Assembly: GCA_035651995.1 (NCBI GenBank)
Contig: DASRER010000012.1
Span: 33,362 to 97,361 of the forward strand
Length of the DNA stretch: 64,000 nucleotides
DNA from: Terriglobales bacterium
GTDB taxonomy: Bacteria; Acidobacteriota; Terriglobia; Terriglobales; Acidobacteriaceae
Direction of reading: 5' to 3'
Shown here piece by piece: positions 51,513-62,498 of the stretch. A program made the position numbers and the translations under genes. Each line of letters begins with the position of its first letter. Position 1 is the stretch's first letter. Below the pieces are notes generated by a model. The model was not told where the DNA came from. It ran no database searches and saw only the letters and a list, made by a program, of their open reading frames with translations.

Positions 51513-52580
51513 GTGGATTTCCTCTTCGCCGCCGCCTTCTTCCTGTTCGGGCTGGCGTTTGGCAGCTTCCTGAACGTCTGCATTCATCGCATGCCGCGGC
51601 GCATCAACGCCCGCGAAGATCGCGAAGAATTGGAAGAACGCATGCGGCGCGAGCCGGAGCTGGCGGGACCGCTGAGCGCCGAGATCGCGCGGCTGCAAGC
51701 CGCCGAGCGCGGCCTGTCGGTGGCCGAAGGGCGCTCGGCGTGTCCGGCGTGCGGCGCAAAGATCACTGCCTGGGACAACATTCCGGTCCTCAGCTGGCTG
51801 CTGCTCGGCGGACGCTGCCGTCACTGCAAGGCGCCAATTTCACCGCGCTACTGGATTGTCGAGTTGTTCACCGCGCTGCTCTTCCTCGCCTGCTACCTGA
51901 AATTTGGCCTCACGTTTTCGGCGGCGAAGTATTGCGTGCTGAGCTTCCTGCTGCTCGGCCTGATCTTCACCGACGCGGAGTGGAAGCTGCTTCCCGACGC
52001 GCTCACCTTGCCCGGGCTCGGGCTGGGAGTGTTCTTCAGCCTCTTCGTGCCGGTGAACGATCTGACCACGCGCATTGTGTCTGCGCTGTTTTCGCCCGCG
52101 TTGCTGCCGATGGCCAGCGGCATGCCCGGCGGACACGGCGAGATGGGCTGGCGGCTCATGTCGCTGGCACAGTCGGCGCTGAGCGCGGCCGTGGGCGCAT
52201 CGTTCATCTACGGCGCGGGCATGATCTACCTGCGGGCGCGCGGCGTGGAAGGCATGGGCATGGGCGACGTGAAGCTCATGGCCATGGTCGGCGCATTTCT
52301 CGGCGTCACCCTTACGGTCATGACCCTCTTCCTCGCTTCGCTGCTCGGGTCGCTGTTCGGGCTCACGACGATCCTGATCGTCTGGCTGCGGCGCACGCGC
52401 CGCCGCATGCGGCGCGGGCGCGAGCCGGCGGCGCTGGCGCGGCGGCGCGCCTGGCGCTCGGCGCAGATCATGTACCGCTTCTACGAGATGCCGTTCGGTG
52501 TTTTTCTTGGCGTCGTGGCGCTCGCGGCGGCATTTTTCGGGAACGTCATCGTGGGATGGTATTGGGAGCACTTTCGGTGA
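51513..52580 (+). CDS. pilD: Type IV prepilin peptidase (PilD/leader peptidase family A24)
   Basis: 355 aa, about eight membrane helices. The N-terminal FGLAFGSFLNVCIHRMP and the zinc-type cysteines in ACPACGAKITAWDNIPVLSW plus GGRCRHCKAPIS are those of bifunctional prepilin peptidase/methylases. The aspartates lie in FTDAEWKLLPDALTLPG and GMGDVKLMAMVGAFLG. An insertion of about 40 charged residues sits before the first Cys pair. It starts with GTG. No pilus genes are adjacent. It cleaves prepilin-type signal peptides at the cytoplasmic face. Confidence 0.93.
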   Translation: MDFLFAAAFFLFGLAFGSFLNVCIHRMPRRINAREDREELEERMRREPELAGPLSAEIARLQAAERGLSVAEGRSACPACGAKITAWDNIPVLSWLLLGGRCRHCKAPISPRYWIVELFTALLFLACYLKFGLTFSAAKYCVLSFLLLGLIFTDAEWKLLPDALTLPGLGLGVFFSLFVPVNDLTTRIVSALFSPALLPMASGMPGGHGEMGWRLMSLAQSALSAAVGASFIYGAGMIYLRARGVEGMGMGDVKLMAMVGAFLGVTLTVMTLFLASLLGSLFGLTTILIVWLRRTRRRMRRGREPAALARRRAWRSAQIMYRFYEMPFGVFLGVVALAAAFFGNVIVGWYWEHFR

Positions 52581-52748
52581 TCCCAAACCGCCTCCGGGAC
52601 GTGTCCTTTGGGGCTGGCGAGCGCGCTTCCCGGCGGCGAAAAGCCGCCAAAATCGCCGGAAAACAGGGTTAAAATACGCAGCAGGAGCTCTGCCGCGCGA
52701 GCGGCGGAGCGCCCCAAATTCCAGCACCAGCGGCGAAGGACGGCCCTT

Positions 52749-53297
52749 ATGAAGCGTATCTGGCTTGCACTGATCACGGTGGCGGCATTCAGCGTGTGCG
52801 CTGCGGCGCAGCAATCCCTCGCCGACGCGGCCCGCGAAGCGAAGAAGGACAGGAAGCCCGTGGGCAAGGTCTACGACAACGACAACCTGCCCACAACGGC
52901 CACCATCAGTCAGAGTGGTCCCACGTCAGCTCCCGACAAGAAGGCCGGCGACGCCAAAGCCGATGCTGGCGCAGCCGACGCGGCCTCAGGTGACGAGGCC
53001 GACAAGGGCAAGCTGGAGGCGCGCTTCCGCTCGCAGGCTGCCGACCTGAAGAAAGAAATTAACCAGCTCTCGCGCGAGCTCGACGTGATGCAGCGCGAGC
53101 ACGGCCTGCGCGCGGCGGCCTTCTACGGCGACGCCGGAACCCGTCTTCGCGACGAGAAAAAGTGGGCCGACGACGAGCGCAAGTACCAGGCCGAATTGGC
53201 CGACAAGCAGAAGGCGCTCGCCGACAGCAAAGCCAAGCTCGATGATTTGCGGGAGCAGGCCCGCAAAGCGGGCGTGCCGGCGTCGGCAACTGAATAG
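52749..53297 (+). CDS. Secreted coiled-coil protein of unknown function
   Basis: 182 aa. Signal peptide IWLALITVAAFSVCAAAQQ with cleavage near residue 20. A low-complexity Lys/Ala/Asp region follows; from about 90 onward heptad-type helices (LKKEINQLSRELDVMQREHG) predict coiled coil. The ATG at 52749 is the only start that gives a signal sequence. Function unknown. Confidence 0.65.
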   Translation: MKRIWLALITVAAFSVCAAAQQSLADAAREAKKDRKPVGKVYDNDNLPTTATISQSGPTSAPDKKAGDAKADAGAADAASGDEADKGKLEARFRSQAADLKKEINQLSRELDVMQREHGLRAAAFYGDAGTRLRDEKKWADDERKYQAELADKQKALADSKAKLDDLREQARKAGVPASATE

Positions 53298-53410
53298 TTC
53301 TTCCTTGCATCGGTAGCAACGCGCGCCCTTGCCGCCGGCGCACCGGCCACGGAACTTCACCCCGTAGCGACGGGCGCCCCCGCCCGTCGGCACGTCACCA
53401 CGGACGGTGT

Positions 53411-53929
53411 TTAGCTCGAGTGGACCCGCTGCATCTCCCGCAGACCTCGCACCTGCCGCATGTGGTGGCGCGTGTGCACCCAGTGGAAGCGGCGCCACTG
53501 CTTTACGTTCAGCGCGCCCAGCACCGGATGGTCGGCGATCTTTCGGCGCGAGCCGTACTTCTCTTCACATTCGGCCAGCACCGCGTCCATGCGGACGATG
53601 GAGTCCAGCGCGTTCCGGAGCGCGACTTCCGGCGCGATGCCCGTGGGCAGCGTCCCTTCCGGAGCTTTGCGGCCCGAAGGGAAATATCCGAGGTCGCCGA
53701 CCACGATGGTGGACAAGCGCTGCTTCATCGTCGGCGGCGTTGCGCGCGGTCCGCCGGCGACGACCTTCGACAGCAGGCGCGCCGTCCCGTCGTAAGCGAT
53801 GGAGAGGTGCTCCAGGATCTGGCCGCAGCACCACTTCCCTTCCGCCGGCGCAAAGGCGAGCTGCGTTGGGGTGAGTCCGGCGGTGGCCGACTCGATTTCG
53901 TCGCGCGCACGCTGCAGAAACGGATGCAT
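53411..53929 (-). CDS. DinB-family protein
   Basis: 172 aa. A DinB four-helix bundle is suggested by WCCGQILEHLSIAYDGTARL and HWVHTRHHMRQVRGL; the three metal-ligand histidines (HLS, HTRHH) are present. Members act as metal-dependent thiol transferases or have unknown roles. It is convergent with the coiled-coil gene and divergent from a lipoprotein. Confidence 0.8.
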   Translation of the reverse strand: MHPFLQRARDEIESATAGLTPTQLAFAPAEGKWCCGQILEHLSIAYDGTARLLSKVVAGGPRATPPTMKQRLSTIVVGDLGYFPSGRKAPEGTLPTGIAPEVALRNALDSIVRMDAVLAECEEKYGSRRKIADHPVLGALNVKQWRRFHWVHTRHHMRQVRGLREMQRVHSS

Positions 53930-54040
53930 CGCTCGACCAGCATGCCGCGTCGCGGTGCGGAAGGCAAATCACTTCCGATAAAATGCCGGGTTGCACCAGC
54001 GGGCCGGGCTTCGGCCGTGGCGCCGGGAATCGAGACCAAT

Positions 54041-54670
54041 ATGCAAAACGCGAGAGTGGCCGCCGTGCTGATGGCGCTGGCGATGCTGGCGGCCTGCAGC
54101 TCGGAGCCGAAGAAGGCCGAAGCGCCCACCGTTCCCGCCAAGCCCAGGGAAACCGAGGCGCGCACCGGCCGCGAGGCCTTCCAGCGGCTCTATGCCACGG
54201 CACGCCAGTGGGCGGCTGACGCGCGGCCCGTGCGCCTGGAGTCGGGCGCCACGAACGACGCCAACGGCCACGACGGCAAAGCGGCCATCTGGCGCACGCA
54301 GTTCGCCTCGGCCGGCCGGCGCGGCATCGAGGCGTTCATCTGGTCGGGAACGAGCGGTCCCGACGCGCCCGAGCGCGGCGTCTCGCACGGCGCCGAGGAC
54401 ACCTGGACTCCGGGCAACGCGTCCACCGTGCCGTTCGACGTGAACTTCCTCAAGGTGGACTCCGACGGCGCGGTGAAGACGGCCGAGAAGCACGGCGGCG
54501 ACAAGGTACTCAAGTCCAGGCCGGACACGCCGGTCGTCTACCTGCTCGACTGGGACATGCGCAAAAGCGAGCTGGTTTGGCACGTCATCTACGGACGCAG
54601 CCGCTCTGACGCGGCGCTGGTGGTCGACGTGAACGCCACGACGGGCGAATTTCTGCGGGTGGAGAAATAG
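54041..54670 (+). CDS. Lipoprotein of unknown function
   Basis: 209 aa. The lipobox is AMLAACSSEPKK. The mature protein (about 190 residues) has FQRLYATARQWAADARPVRL at the start and VVDVNATTGEFLRVEK at the end, similar in style to PepSY/YpeB-like domains. The start ATG 54041 is fixed by the signal sequence. The frame is open upstream through the opposite-strand DinB gene, which is incidental. Confidence 0.6.
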   Translation: MQNARVAAVLMALAMLAACSSEPKKAEAPTVPAKPRETEARTGREAFQRLYATARQWAADARPVRLESGATNDANGHDGKAAIWRTQFASAGRRGIEAFIWSGTSGPDAPERGVSHGAEDTWTPGNASTVPFDVNFLKVDSDGAVKTAEKHGGDKVLKSRPDTPVVYLLDWDMRKSELVWHVIYGRSRSDAALVVDVNATTGEFLRVEK

Positions 54671-54671
54671 C

Positions 54672-54697
54672 GAGAGGTAGCAAGCTACGTCTCTGCG
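54672..54697. repeat. GAGACGT palindromic element, copy 2
   Basis: GAGGTAGCAAGCTACGTCTC: the arms are GTAGC and GCTAC around AA, one of the variants of the family. Confidence 0.7.
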
Positions 54698-54706
54698 CTG
54701 CAGCAA

Positions 54707-55408
54707 TCAGTTCTTGATGGGCGGCTTTTTGCTGCAGCCCTGCGCAGTCGCCACGTGCACGCACCAGTCGGAGCCGAACTGTTCCTTCAGGCGCTTGCCC
54801 ATGCTCTTCTTGTTGGGGTCGCCATCCTGGCTCTGCTGGCCGGCAGCGGTCTCTTTCGCGCCGGGCGGCGGCACGGGCGGAACGGGTGCTCCAAGTCGCG
54901 CCAGCGACTTGCGAGCGTCTTCGGCGAACTCCCCACGCGGCAGAATTCCGAGATAAGCCGTGTAGTTCTTCACGGCGTCATCGTTCTGGCCGAGCTTCTC
55001 GTACGTCTGCGCCAGGCGGTAGGTCGCGACCGCGTCGTTCGCCTTCCACTCCAACGCTTCCTGGAAGCGGCTGAGCGCCGCGGGATAATTCTTCTGCGAG
55101 TAGTAGTACTCGCCCACTTCCACGTTCTTGGCGGCGCGGTGCGGGTCGTAGGGATGCAGCTCGCCCACGTCGTCGGGCGGCGCGGACGGGTGATCGCCGG
55201 GAGGCGGTGAAAGGTCGATGATGGTGTCGCGGCTCGAGCTGGTTCCGGGATCGGTCGAGGTTCGGGAGCCCTGGTCGGAACGCGGCGCCGGCGCGTTAGG
55301 ACCGGGCTGCGGCCGCGACTGGGCCGGCAGCTGGGCCATGGCGCTGGTCGGGAACACCAGGGCCGCGAGCAGCAGCAGGACGGTCAGAGCGCGGAGCATT
55401 GACTCCAT
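54707..55408 (-). CDS. Secreted TPR-repeat protein
   Basis: 233 aa. The signal peptide LRALTVLLLLAALVFPTSAM is followed by a Pro/Ser-rich region. Two TPR motifs lie at about 100-170 (AAKNVEVGEYYYSQKNYPAA, ATYRLAQTYEKLGQNDDAV). The C-terminus ends in GCSKKPPIKN. Function unknown. ATG 55399 is an alternative start (with GGAG just upstream). Confidence 0.7.
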   Translation of the reverse strand: MESMLRALTVLLLLAALVFPTSAMAQLPAQSRPQPGPNAPAPRSDQGSRTSTDPGTSSSRDTIIDLSPPPGDHPSAPPDDVGELHPYDPHRAAKNVEVGEYYYSQKNYPAALSRFQEALEWKANDAVATYRLAQTYEKLGQNDDAVKNYTAYLGILPRGEFAEDARKSLARLGAPVPPVPPPGAKETAAGQQSQDGDPNKKSMGKRLKEQFGSDWCVHVATAQGCSKKPPIKN

Positions 55409-55853
55409 TTTAGTCCAGCATTGGTAAGACGCCGCGAAAGCGGTGGTCTTGCGAGACCTGCCTGACGACTTGGGCCGGGCCCATGCGGGCTTCAGGGCTG
55501 CGTTCCTCATTCAGTTCTGTCAAGCCCCCGGCCCGGCCAATTTCTGCCTAACGATCTGATTCTGCTCGCCCAAAATTTTCCCCGTCCCTTCCCAATCTCC
55601 CGCCCCGATTTGCTACTCTGAGAGTAGGAAGGCCCCGAGAGCACGGAAACGCTCCGGGACCTTGTTCTTTGGTAGCGCTGGGATAGCGCTGGCAACAACG
55701 CCTTTGTTTTCAAGACCTCGAATCTAAAGCGAGTCGCCTCAGGGCCTTGCAAAATCACCGTTGAAACTAAACGTTTTAAGATCACGGTCCTAAGGCGCCT
55801 GCGATCATCGCCTTAGAGACAAACTCGTCTCTAACCTGCTGCAAACAATAGAC

Positions 55854-55880
55854 CGGGGGAGGGGGGAGGGGGGGAGAGGT
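55854..55880 (+). repeat. G-tract, possible G-quadruplex
   Basis: Three runs of five, six and seven G separated by single A, then AGAGG. Long G runs could form a G-quadruplex on the plus strand. Confidence 0.5.
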
Positions 55881-55887
55881 ATCACCG

Positions 55888-55913
55888 TAGAGACGTTGCT
55901 TGCAACGTCTCCC
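55888..55913. repeat. GAGACGT palindromic element, copy 3
   Basis: GAGACGTTGCTTGCAACGTC followed by TC is a perfect inverted repeat around TT (GAGACGTTGC/GCAACGTCTC). Confidence 0.8.
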
Positions 55914-55930
55914 CGGCGCGTAAACAACAA

Positions 55931-55955
55931 AGACGTAGCAAGCTACGTCTCTACG
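55931..55955. repeat. GAGACGT palindromic element, copy 4
   Basis: AGACGTAGCAAGCTACGTCT is a perfect 9-bp inverted repeat around AA, followed by CTACG as in copy 1. Confidence 0.8.
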
Positions 55956-55990
55956 ACCGGTGCCGCCCGAACGCGCGGCGACTGCGCGCA

Positions 55991-56026
55991 AAAAAAAGAA
56001 CCGCCTCGCCGGAGCGAGGCGGTTTT
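55991..56026. terminator. Bidirectional terminator after the OmpA/Pal-like gene
   Basis: Stem AACCGCCTCGC (55999-56009) with GCGAGGCGGTT (56014-56024), flanked by an A7-8 run on the left and TTTTT on the right, so it would work on both strands. On the minus strand it follows the OmpA-like gene stop. Confidence 0.9.
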
Positions 56027-56089
56027 TCCTCTGGTGTGAGGATTGCCGCGGGGCTGCGCTGGGGGAGGGCCGCAACCCCGCGTACAAAG

Positions 56090-56815
56090 CTATCGCGCGC
56101 CGCCGCCGGGCTGCTGCGCCGGCTGCGAGGTCTGCTCGCCGGTGTTGGTCATGAGCCGCACGTCCACGCGACGGTTCTGGGCGCGTCCGGCGGAACTCTT
56201 GTTGTCGGCGACCGGCTTATCTTCGCCCAGGCCGATGAGGTAGATCTTGTGCGCGGGCACGTTGGCCTTCCCCGCCAGGTACTGGATGACGGCCGATGCG
56301 CGGCGCTGGCTCAGATCGTAGTTGTAATCACGGTCGCCCACCGAGTCCGCTCCGCCCTCCACGGTGATGATGTAGTGCGGGGCGTTGGGAATCTCAGATG
56401 CAAGCTGGTCGAGCGCTTCTTCCGCTTTCTTCGTCAGATTGGCCTGGTTGAAGGCGAAGTGCACCGTGGTTTCCGCCACGGGATGATAGTTGTCCAGGTT
56501 GGCAACCGTGTTCTGCAGCGAGGTGACGCGGTTGCTGGCCTGGGTGGCGAGCTCCTGCGCCTGGCCGGCTTGCTGGCCGGCTGCCTGCGCCTTCTGGTCA
56601 GCGGCGGCGGCGCGCTGGTTGACGTCCGTGATGCCCTGCTGAGCGCGCGCGTCAACGTCCTTGATGGCGTTGGTGTTCTTCGCGGTCAGGTCATCGAGCT
56701 CGTTGGTCTTCTCGATGATGGGCGTGGTCTGCTGCTTGACGTATTTCTTGGTGCTGCAGCCGACCGAGGCAGCCAGGCCGAGCACGGTCGCAAATACCAC
56801 GGCGTTGCGGGTCAT
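56090..56815 (-). CDS. OmpA/Pal-like lipoprotein
   Basis: 241 aa. A lipobox-like LAASVGCSTKKYV gives a lipoprotein. A helical, Ala/Gln-rich coiled region (about 35-115, NRVTSLQNTVANLDN) leads to the OmpA C-terminal domain: ETTVHFAFNQANLTKKAEEA, VEGGADSVGDRDYNYDLSQR and RAQNRRVDVRLM. It binds peptidoglycan from the outer membrane. The minus-strand ATG 56815 follows GGAG; ATG 56833 is less likely. Confidence 0.9.
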   Translation of the reverse strand: MTRNAVVFATVLGLAASVGCSTKKYVKQQTTPIIEKTNELDDLTAKNTNAIKDVDARAQQGITDVNQRAAAADQKAQAAGQQAGQAQELATQASNRVTSLQNTVANLDNYHPVAETTVHFAFNQANLTKKAEEALDQLASEIPNAPHYIITVEGGADSVGDRDYNYDLSQRRASAVIQYLAGKANVPAHKIYLIGLGEDKPVADNKSSAGRAQNRRVDVRLMTNTGEQTSQPAQQPGGGAR

Positions 56816-57111
56816 GGGGAGAACTCCTTCCAAATCCTGCGGGCAGCTGGCGCCCGTCTTCGGCGAGTTGTCGCCGCCTTAGCGGATAGCACGCCGGTTT
56901 CCAATCGCGGGCCGGAATCGCGATGGCAACCATTTGAATCTAAGCTATTTACTCGAACAACGCCAGGGGTTTAGCGGGCCCGTGCCGGGCTGCCGGGCAC
57001 AAACCGCCGAGCAGGATAGAATTTTTACAGGTCAAGGGCCGGGCGCGGGAAGCCGATGCGAGGCCTCGCGGTGCTCGGCTCAAGATCGTCCCCGGGCGGT
57101 TTTCAAGAGAA

Positions 57112-58991
<1,880 letters not shown>

Positions 58992-58995
<4 letters not shown>

Positions 58996-59063
58996 GACAG
59001 AGAGGACGCAGAGGAATGCTGGTTCTTCCGTTTGTCCGCGTCCTCTGCGTCCTCCTGTCTTAA
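58992..59063. terminator. Long inverted repeat containing both stop codons of convergent genes
   Basis: TTAAGACAGAGAGGACGCAG (58992-59011) and AGGA pair with TCCTCTGCGTCCTCCTGTCT (59041-59060) and TAA, one extra base in the left arm. The uvrC stop (58993-58995) and the stop of the opposite gene (59060-59062) lie at the arm ends. No T-tract beyond TTTTT at 59066 on the plus strand. Confidence 0.7.
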
Positions 59064-59821
59064 TTCTTTTTTCGCGATTCGAGCTGCTGGAGCAGGTAGA
59101 CGCGGATGTTCTCCGCCAGGCGCGACGTGCGGAGCACCTCGCGCAGCACCGAAGACGGCAGCGCCTGCGCGACGGTGATGGCCGTGGCCAGCGGCGTGTT
59201 GGGATTGCGCAGCAGGGCGATGCGAATCTCACGGCGCAGCGACCACTTGGTGTGCGCCGCCACGGACTTGATGAGCGCGGTGGGGATTTCGTCCCTCATC
59301 AGGGCGGGAACGATGAGGGCTTCCGTCATCTGCGGATTGTCGAGCGCGGCCGAGATGATGCGCGCCTCGGGATCGAGCAGCAGCGCAGCAGCAACGCGTC
59401 CGGAGGCGCGGCGCGAGAGCGCCAGCCGCTCTCCGGAAGAAATGCTCTCCAAACGATTGATGATGGCTTCTTCGGCCGCCATCTTCAGATCAACGGCGAT
59501 TCCCGGCGTCAGCGCGAGCTGCATCAGTTCGAAGGTGTAGAGTCGGCGCGCGATTGGCAGCGATAGATGCCGCGGCGTGCGCGGATGACGCACCAGCGCG
59601 TTCAGCACCTTGCGGCTCTTCATGGCAGAGACATTCTTGGAGAGCGCGTCGAGCACACGGTCGGTGAGGTCGCGGCGGGTGAGCAGCGCGAGTGCGAGAT
59701 CTTCGCTGAGGCGAGGGTCGGCGGCCGCGGCGCGCAACACGTCAGCCGATTGCGAGTGCAGCATGGGCTCGAGCGAGTCGGAAGGACCGGCTGCGTCGCG
59801 TCTCTCGCCGCGGCGGCTCAC
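59060..59821 (-). CDS. Helical-repeat protein of unknown function
   Basis: 253 aa, mostly paired helices of ARM/HEAT style, e.g. MLHSQSADVLRAAAADPRLS, SRKVLNALVRHPRTPRHLSL, GRVAAALLLDPEARIISAAL and LREVLRTSRLAENIRVYLLQ. No TM or signal. It lies three bases downstream of the GlcNAc-kinase-like gene, so the two form an operon. Role unknown; by length and style it resembles acidobacterial proteins annotated only as hypothetical. Confidence 0.7.
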   Translation of the reverse strand: MSRRGERRDAAGPSDSLEPMLHSQSADVLRAAAADPRLSEDLALALLTRRDLTDRVLDALSKNVSAMKSRKVLNALVRHPRTPRHLSLPIARRLYTFELMQLALTPGIAVDLKMAAEEAIINRLESISSGERLALSRRASGRVAAALLLDPEARIISAALDNPQMTEALIVPALMRDEIPTALIKSVAAHTKWSLRREIRIALLRNPNTPLATAITVAQALPSSVLREVLRTSRLAENIRVYLLQQLESRKKN

Positions 59822-59824
59822 GGC

Positions 59825-60742
59825 TCAGGCCTTGGCGGCGGCTGCCTGCTTGCGCGCGAGGGCGAGCGCACCGAGCACGGGCTCGACGATATCGTCGCTG
59901 ATGCGGGCGTTTGGACTCAACACCTTGAGCGTTTGCCGGAACGAACGCCGCACTTCCTCCGAACCGCCGAGTACGCCCCCAGTGATGCGTACCGGAGCGG
60001 GATCGTGCGTGGGCCACAGGCGGTCGATGACGTGACGCGCCAGTTCGGCAAGTTCGGCGCCGGCGCTGTCGAGTATTTCCGCCGCTGTCACGTCGCCTGC
60101 GCGAGCTTGTTCCATCACGATGGGAAAAAGTGTGGCGAAATCGGGCGGCGGGACGCGGTTGGCGAGCGTGACCAGGTCTTCGAGGCTCTGCTCTTTCCAC
60201 ACTTGCAGAATGGCGTCGCGCAGGCTGGTTTGTTCGCCGGAGTCGGCGGCGCGGAGCACGCGGGCGACGGCGTTGCGGCCGATCCATGTGCCGGACCCTT
60301 CGTCGGAGATGGCCGGGCCCCATCCGCCGGCGCGCGCGGTGCGGCCCGAGGCGTCGCGTCCGAAGGCGATGGAGCCGGTGCCGGAGATGACGAGCACGCC
60401 AGGGCCCGCGGAAAATGCGGCCTCCAGCGCGATGGCATTGTCGCCCACGACCTGCACCGGGCCGGAGACGACCTCCTGGATCCAGCGCAGCACGATCGAG
60501 GCGACGTCGGAGCGCGAGATGCCGGAAATGCCGACGCAAACGCCGGAGATCTGCTCGGGGTGGACGTTCCCTTTCGCCGAAGCCTTGCCCATCGCCTCGT
60601 AAATCGCGCCGCGGGCAGCGGCTTCGCCGACAACCTGAAGCTTGCAGGAGCCGGTGGTGGCCCGGCCGAGCACACGCGTCTCGTCGCCGAGCACACACTC
60701 GGTCTTGCTGCCGCCGCCGTCGATGCCGATGAAGTAGGCCAT
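59825..60742 (-). CDS. N-acetylglucosamine kinase-like protein (BadF/BadG ATPase family)
   Basis: 305 aa. YFIGIDGGGSKTECVLGD (phosphate 1), VVGDNAIALEAAF and LVISGTGSIAFGRDASG (phosphate 2), and GGWGPAISDEGSGTWIGRNA, with the C-terminal ITGGVLGGSEEV (adenosine). This is the hexosamine kinase-like branch of the family. Minus-strand ATG at 60742. It is divergent from a sodium/solute symporter, hinting at amino-sugar uptake, which is inference. Confidence 0.85.
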   Translation of the reverse strand: MAYFIGIDGGGSKTECVLGDETRVLGRATTGSCKLQVVGEAAARGAIYEAMGKASAKGNVHPEQISGVCVGISGISRSDVASIVLRWIQEVVSGPVQVVGDNAIALEAAFSAGPGVLVISGTGSIAFGRDASGRTARAGGWGPAISDEGSGTWIGRNAVARVLRAADSGEQTSLRDAILQVWKEQSLEDLVTLANRVPPPDFATLFPIVMEQARAGDVTAAEILDSAGAELAELARHVIDRLWPTHDPAPVRITGGVLGGSEEVRRSFRQTLKVLSPNARISDDIVEPVLGALALARKQAAAAKA

Positions 60743-60780
60743 CGCTACGTGGTTGTAGCACGGGTGCGGCGAAAACATCT

Positions 60781-60909
60781 ACCACAGAGACACAGAGGCA
60801 CAGAGACAGCAATTCAAAATGACAAATGCAAAATGGGGAGGGCTCGCGCGCCGGAACGGCGAAACCGAATTCGTTGCCTGAATTCTCTGTGTCCCTGTGA
60901 CCCTGTGGT
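60781..60909. repeat. CACAGAGACACAGAGG-type repeat with inverted arms
   Basis: ACCACAGAGACACAGAGGCA (60781-60800) continues with CAGAGACAG; the partner arm TCTCTGTGTCCCTGTGACCC..GTGGT is at 60884-60909. Between them, AAAATGACAAATGC (60816-60829) belongs to the CATTTTG family. It lies between the divergent kinase and symporter genes. Confidence 0.7.
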
Positions 60910-60974
60910 GGATGTTCGTGTTGTGGTATTAACTACAGCGCGAGGGCAATCCGATTCCCACATTCAATAGCGGG

Positions 60975-62498
60975 TTGAGCGGGCTCGACCTGGCGATCAT
61001 CGCGGCCTACCTGGCCGGGATCACGCTGTTTGGGTTGCGCTTTCGCAAGCAGCAGCGCTCGCTCAAGGACTACTTTCTCGCCGACCGCAATGTTCCCTGG
61101 TGGGCGATTTCGCTCTCCATCGTCGCGGCCGAAACGAGCACGCTCACCATCATCTCGACGCCCGGGTTGTCGTATCAGGGCAACCTTACGTTTCTGCAGG
61201 TCGTGCTGGGATACCTGGTGGGACGCGTGGTGATCAGCGTCCTGATGATCCCGCACTACTTCCGCGGCGAGCTATTCACGGCGTATCAGCTCATGGAGCG
61301 GCGATTCGGGGCGAAGCTGCGGTCGCTCACCGCGAGCCTGTTCCTGATTACCCGCGCGGCCGCCGAGGGTGTGCGGGTGTTTGCCGTGTCGATCGTGGTC
61401 GGCATCGCGCTAGGGCCGCTGCTGGGCGGACTCACCGACTTGCAGCGCGACCTGGTGGCGATCGGGATCGTCACGGCGCTGACGCTGATCTACACCTTCG
61501 AGGGCGGCATGACGGCGGTGATCTGGACCGACGTGGCGCAGATGTTCATCTACGTCGCCGGAACGATGGTCGGATTTGTCACGCTGCTGCGGCTGATTCC
61601 CGGCGGCTGGGCGACGGTGAGCAGCGTGGGCGAGAGCGCCGGAAAGTTCCAGGTGCTGAACTTCACCGGCGGATGGGCGCAGCCGTACACGTTCTGGGCC
61701 GGTGCGATTGGCGGCGCATTCCTGACGACCGCGAGCCACGGCGCCGACCAGTTGATCGTGCAGCGGCTGCTGGCGGCGCGCAGCGAAGGCCAGTCGAAGC
61801 TTGCGCTGATTTCCAGCGGCGTGGCCGTGCTGTTCCAGTTTTCGCTCTTCATGCTGATTGGCGTGATGCTGCTGGTGTTCTATCAGCGGCCGCCGGCGGC
61901 GTTCGGCGGAGCGGACCGAATCTTTCCAACGTTCATTGTGACGCGGCTGGCCCACGGCGTGGCGGGATTGCTGATCGCGGCCATCCTGGCGGCGGCGATG
62001 AGCAATCTGAGCGCGGCGCTGAACTCGCTTTCGTCGAGTACCATCGTGGATTTCTATCTCAGGCGAAGACAGGGCGCGAGCGAGCGCGACATGCTGCGCG
62101 TTTCGCGCGTCGCGACGCTGGCGTGGGCTTTGGCGCTGTTCGCGCTGGCAGTCGTCTCGCGGCGCAGCCAGAGCGTGATCGTGGTGGGACTCTCGATCGC
62201 TTCAGTGGCGTATGGTGCGCTGCTGGGCGTCTTCCTGCTCGGTCTGCTGACAAAACGCGCGCACCAGCGCGGCGCCATGGCGGGAATGCTGGTGGGCTTT
62301 TGCACGAACATGTACATATGGATCAGCACGCTGCTGCCGGCGCGCGCGCTGCCGCTGGGCTGGTTTACGCGGCAGATTCCGTGGACGTGGTACGTGGCGA
62401 TTGGCGCGTGTCTGACGTTCGGCGTCGGGTATGCTGCCAGCCTGGCGATGGCGCCCGATCGCACAACCGAAAATCGTGAGCAAGGCCAGCATGCCTGA
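60975..62498 (+). CDS. Sodium:solute symporter (SSS family)
   Basis: 507 aa with about 13 membrane helices. KDYFLADRNVPWWAISLSIV and GRVVISVLMIPHYFRGELFT at the start, GGMTAVIWTDVAQMFIYVAG in the middle and AAAMSNLSAALNSLSSSTIV later are typical of SSS transporters. Substrate unknown; the neighbouring GlcNAc-kinase-like gene suggests a sugar. TTG start at 60975. The last eight bases overlap the next gene. Confidence 0.9.
   Translation: MSGLDLAIIAAYLAGITLFGLRFRKQQRSLKDYFLADRNVPWWAISLSIVAAETSTLTIISTPGLSYQGNLTFLQVVLGYLVGRVVISVLMIPHYFRGELFTAYQLMERRFGAKLRSLTASLFLITRAAAEGVRVFAVSIVVGIALGPLLGGLTDLQRDLVAIGIVTALTLIYTFEGGMTAVIWTDVAQMFIYVAGTMVGFVTLLRLIPGGWATVSSVGESAGKFQVLNFTGGWAQPYTFWAGAIGGAFLTTASHGADQLIVQRLLAARSEGQSKLALISSGVAVLFQFSLFMLIGVMLLVFYQRPPAAFGGADRIFPTFIVTRLAHGVAGLLIAAILAAAMSNLSAALNSLSSSTIVDFYLRRRQGASERDMLRVSRVATLAWALALFALAVVSRRSQSVIVVGLSIASVAYGALLGVFLLGLLTKRAHQRGAMAGMLVGFCTNMYIWISTLLPARALPLGWFTRQIPWTWYVAIGACLTFGVGYAASLAMAPDRTTENREQGQHA

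Larger units (their letters stand above)
55511..56089. other. 579-bp intergenic region with several repeats
   Basis: It holds an 8-bp hairpin (55813-55834), a G-tract (55854-55880), two palindromic elements (55888-55913, 55931-55955) and the terminator of the OmpA-like gene. Frames of up to 92 codons exist (minus strand 55507-55785) but none has a Shine-Dalgarno or recognisable content. Confidence 0.6.

Noticed and set aside
55507..55785. 92-codon minus-strand open frame in the gap before the OmpA-like gene
   Set aside because: No Shine-Dalgarno, no family resemblance, and it overlaps the start region of the TPR gene; treated as noncoding.
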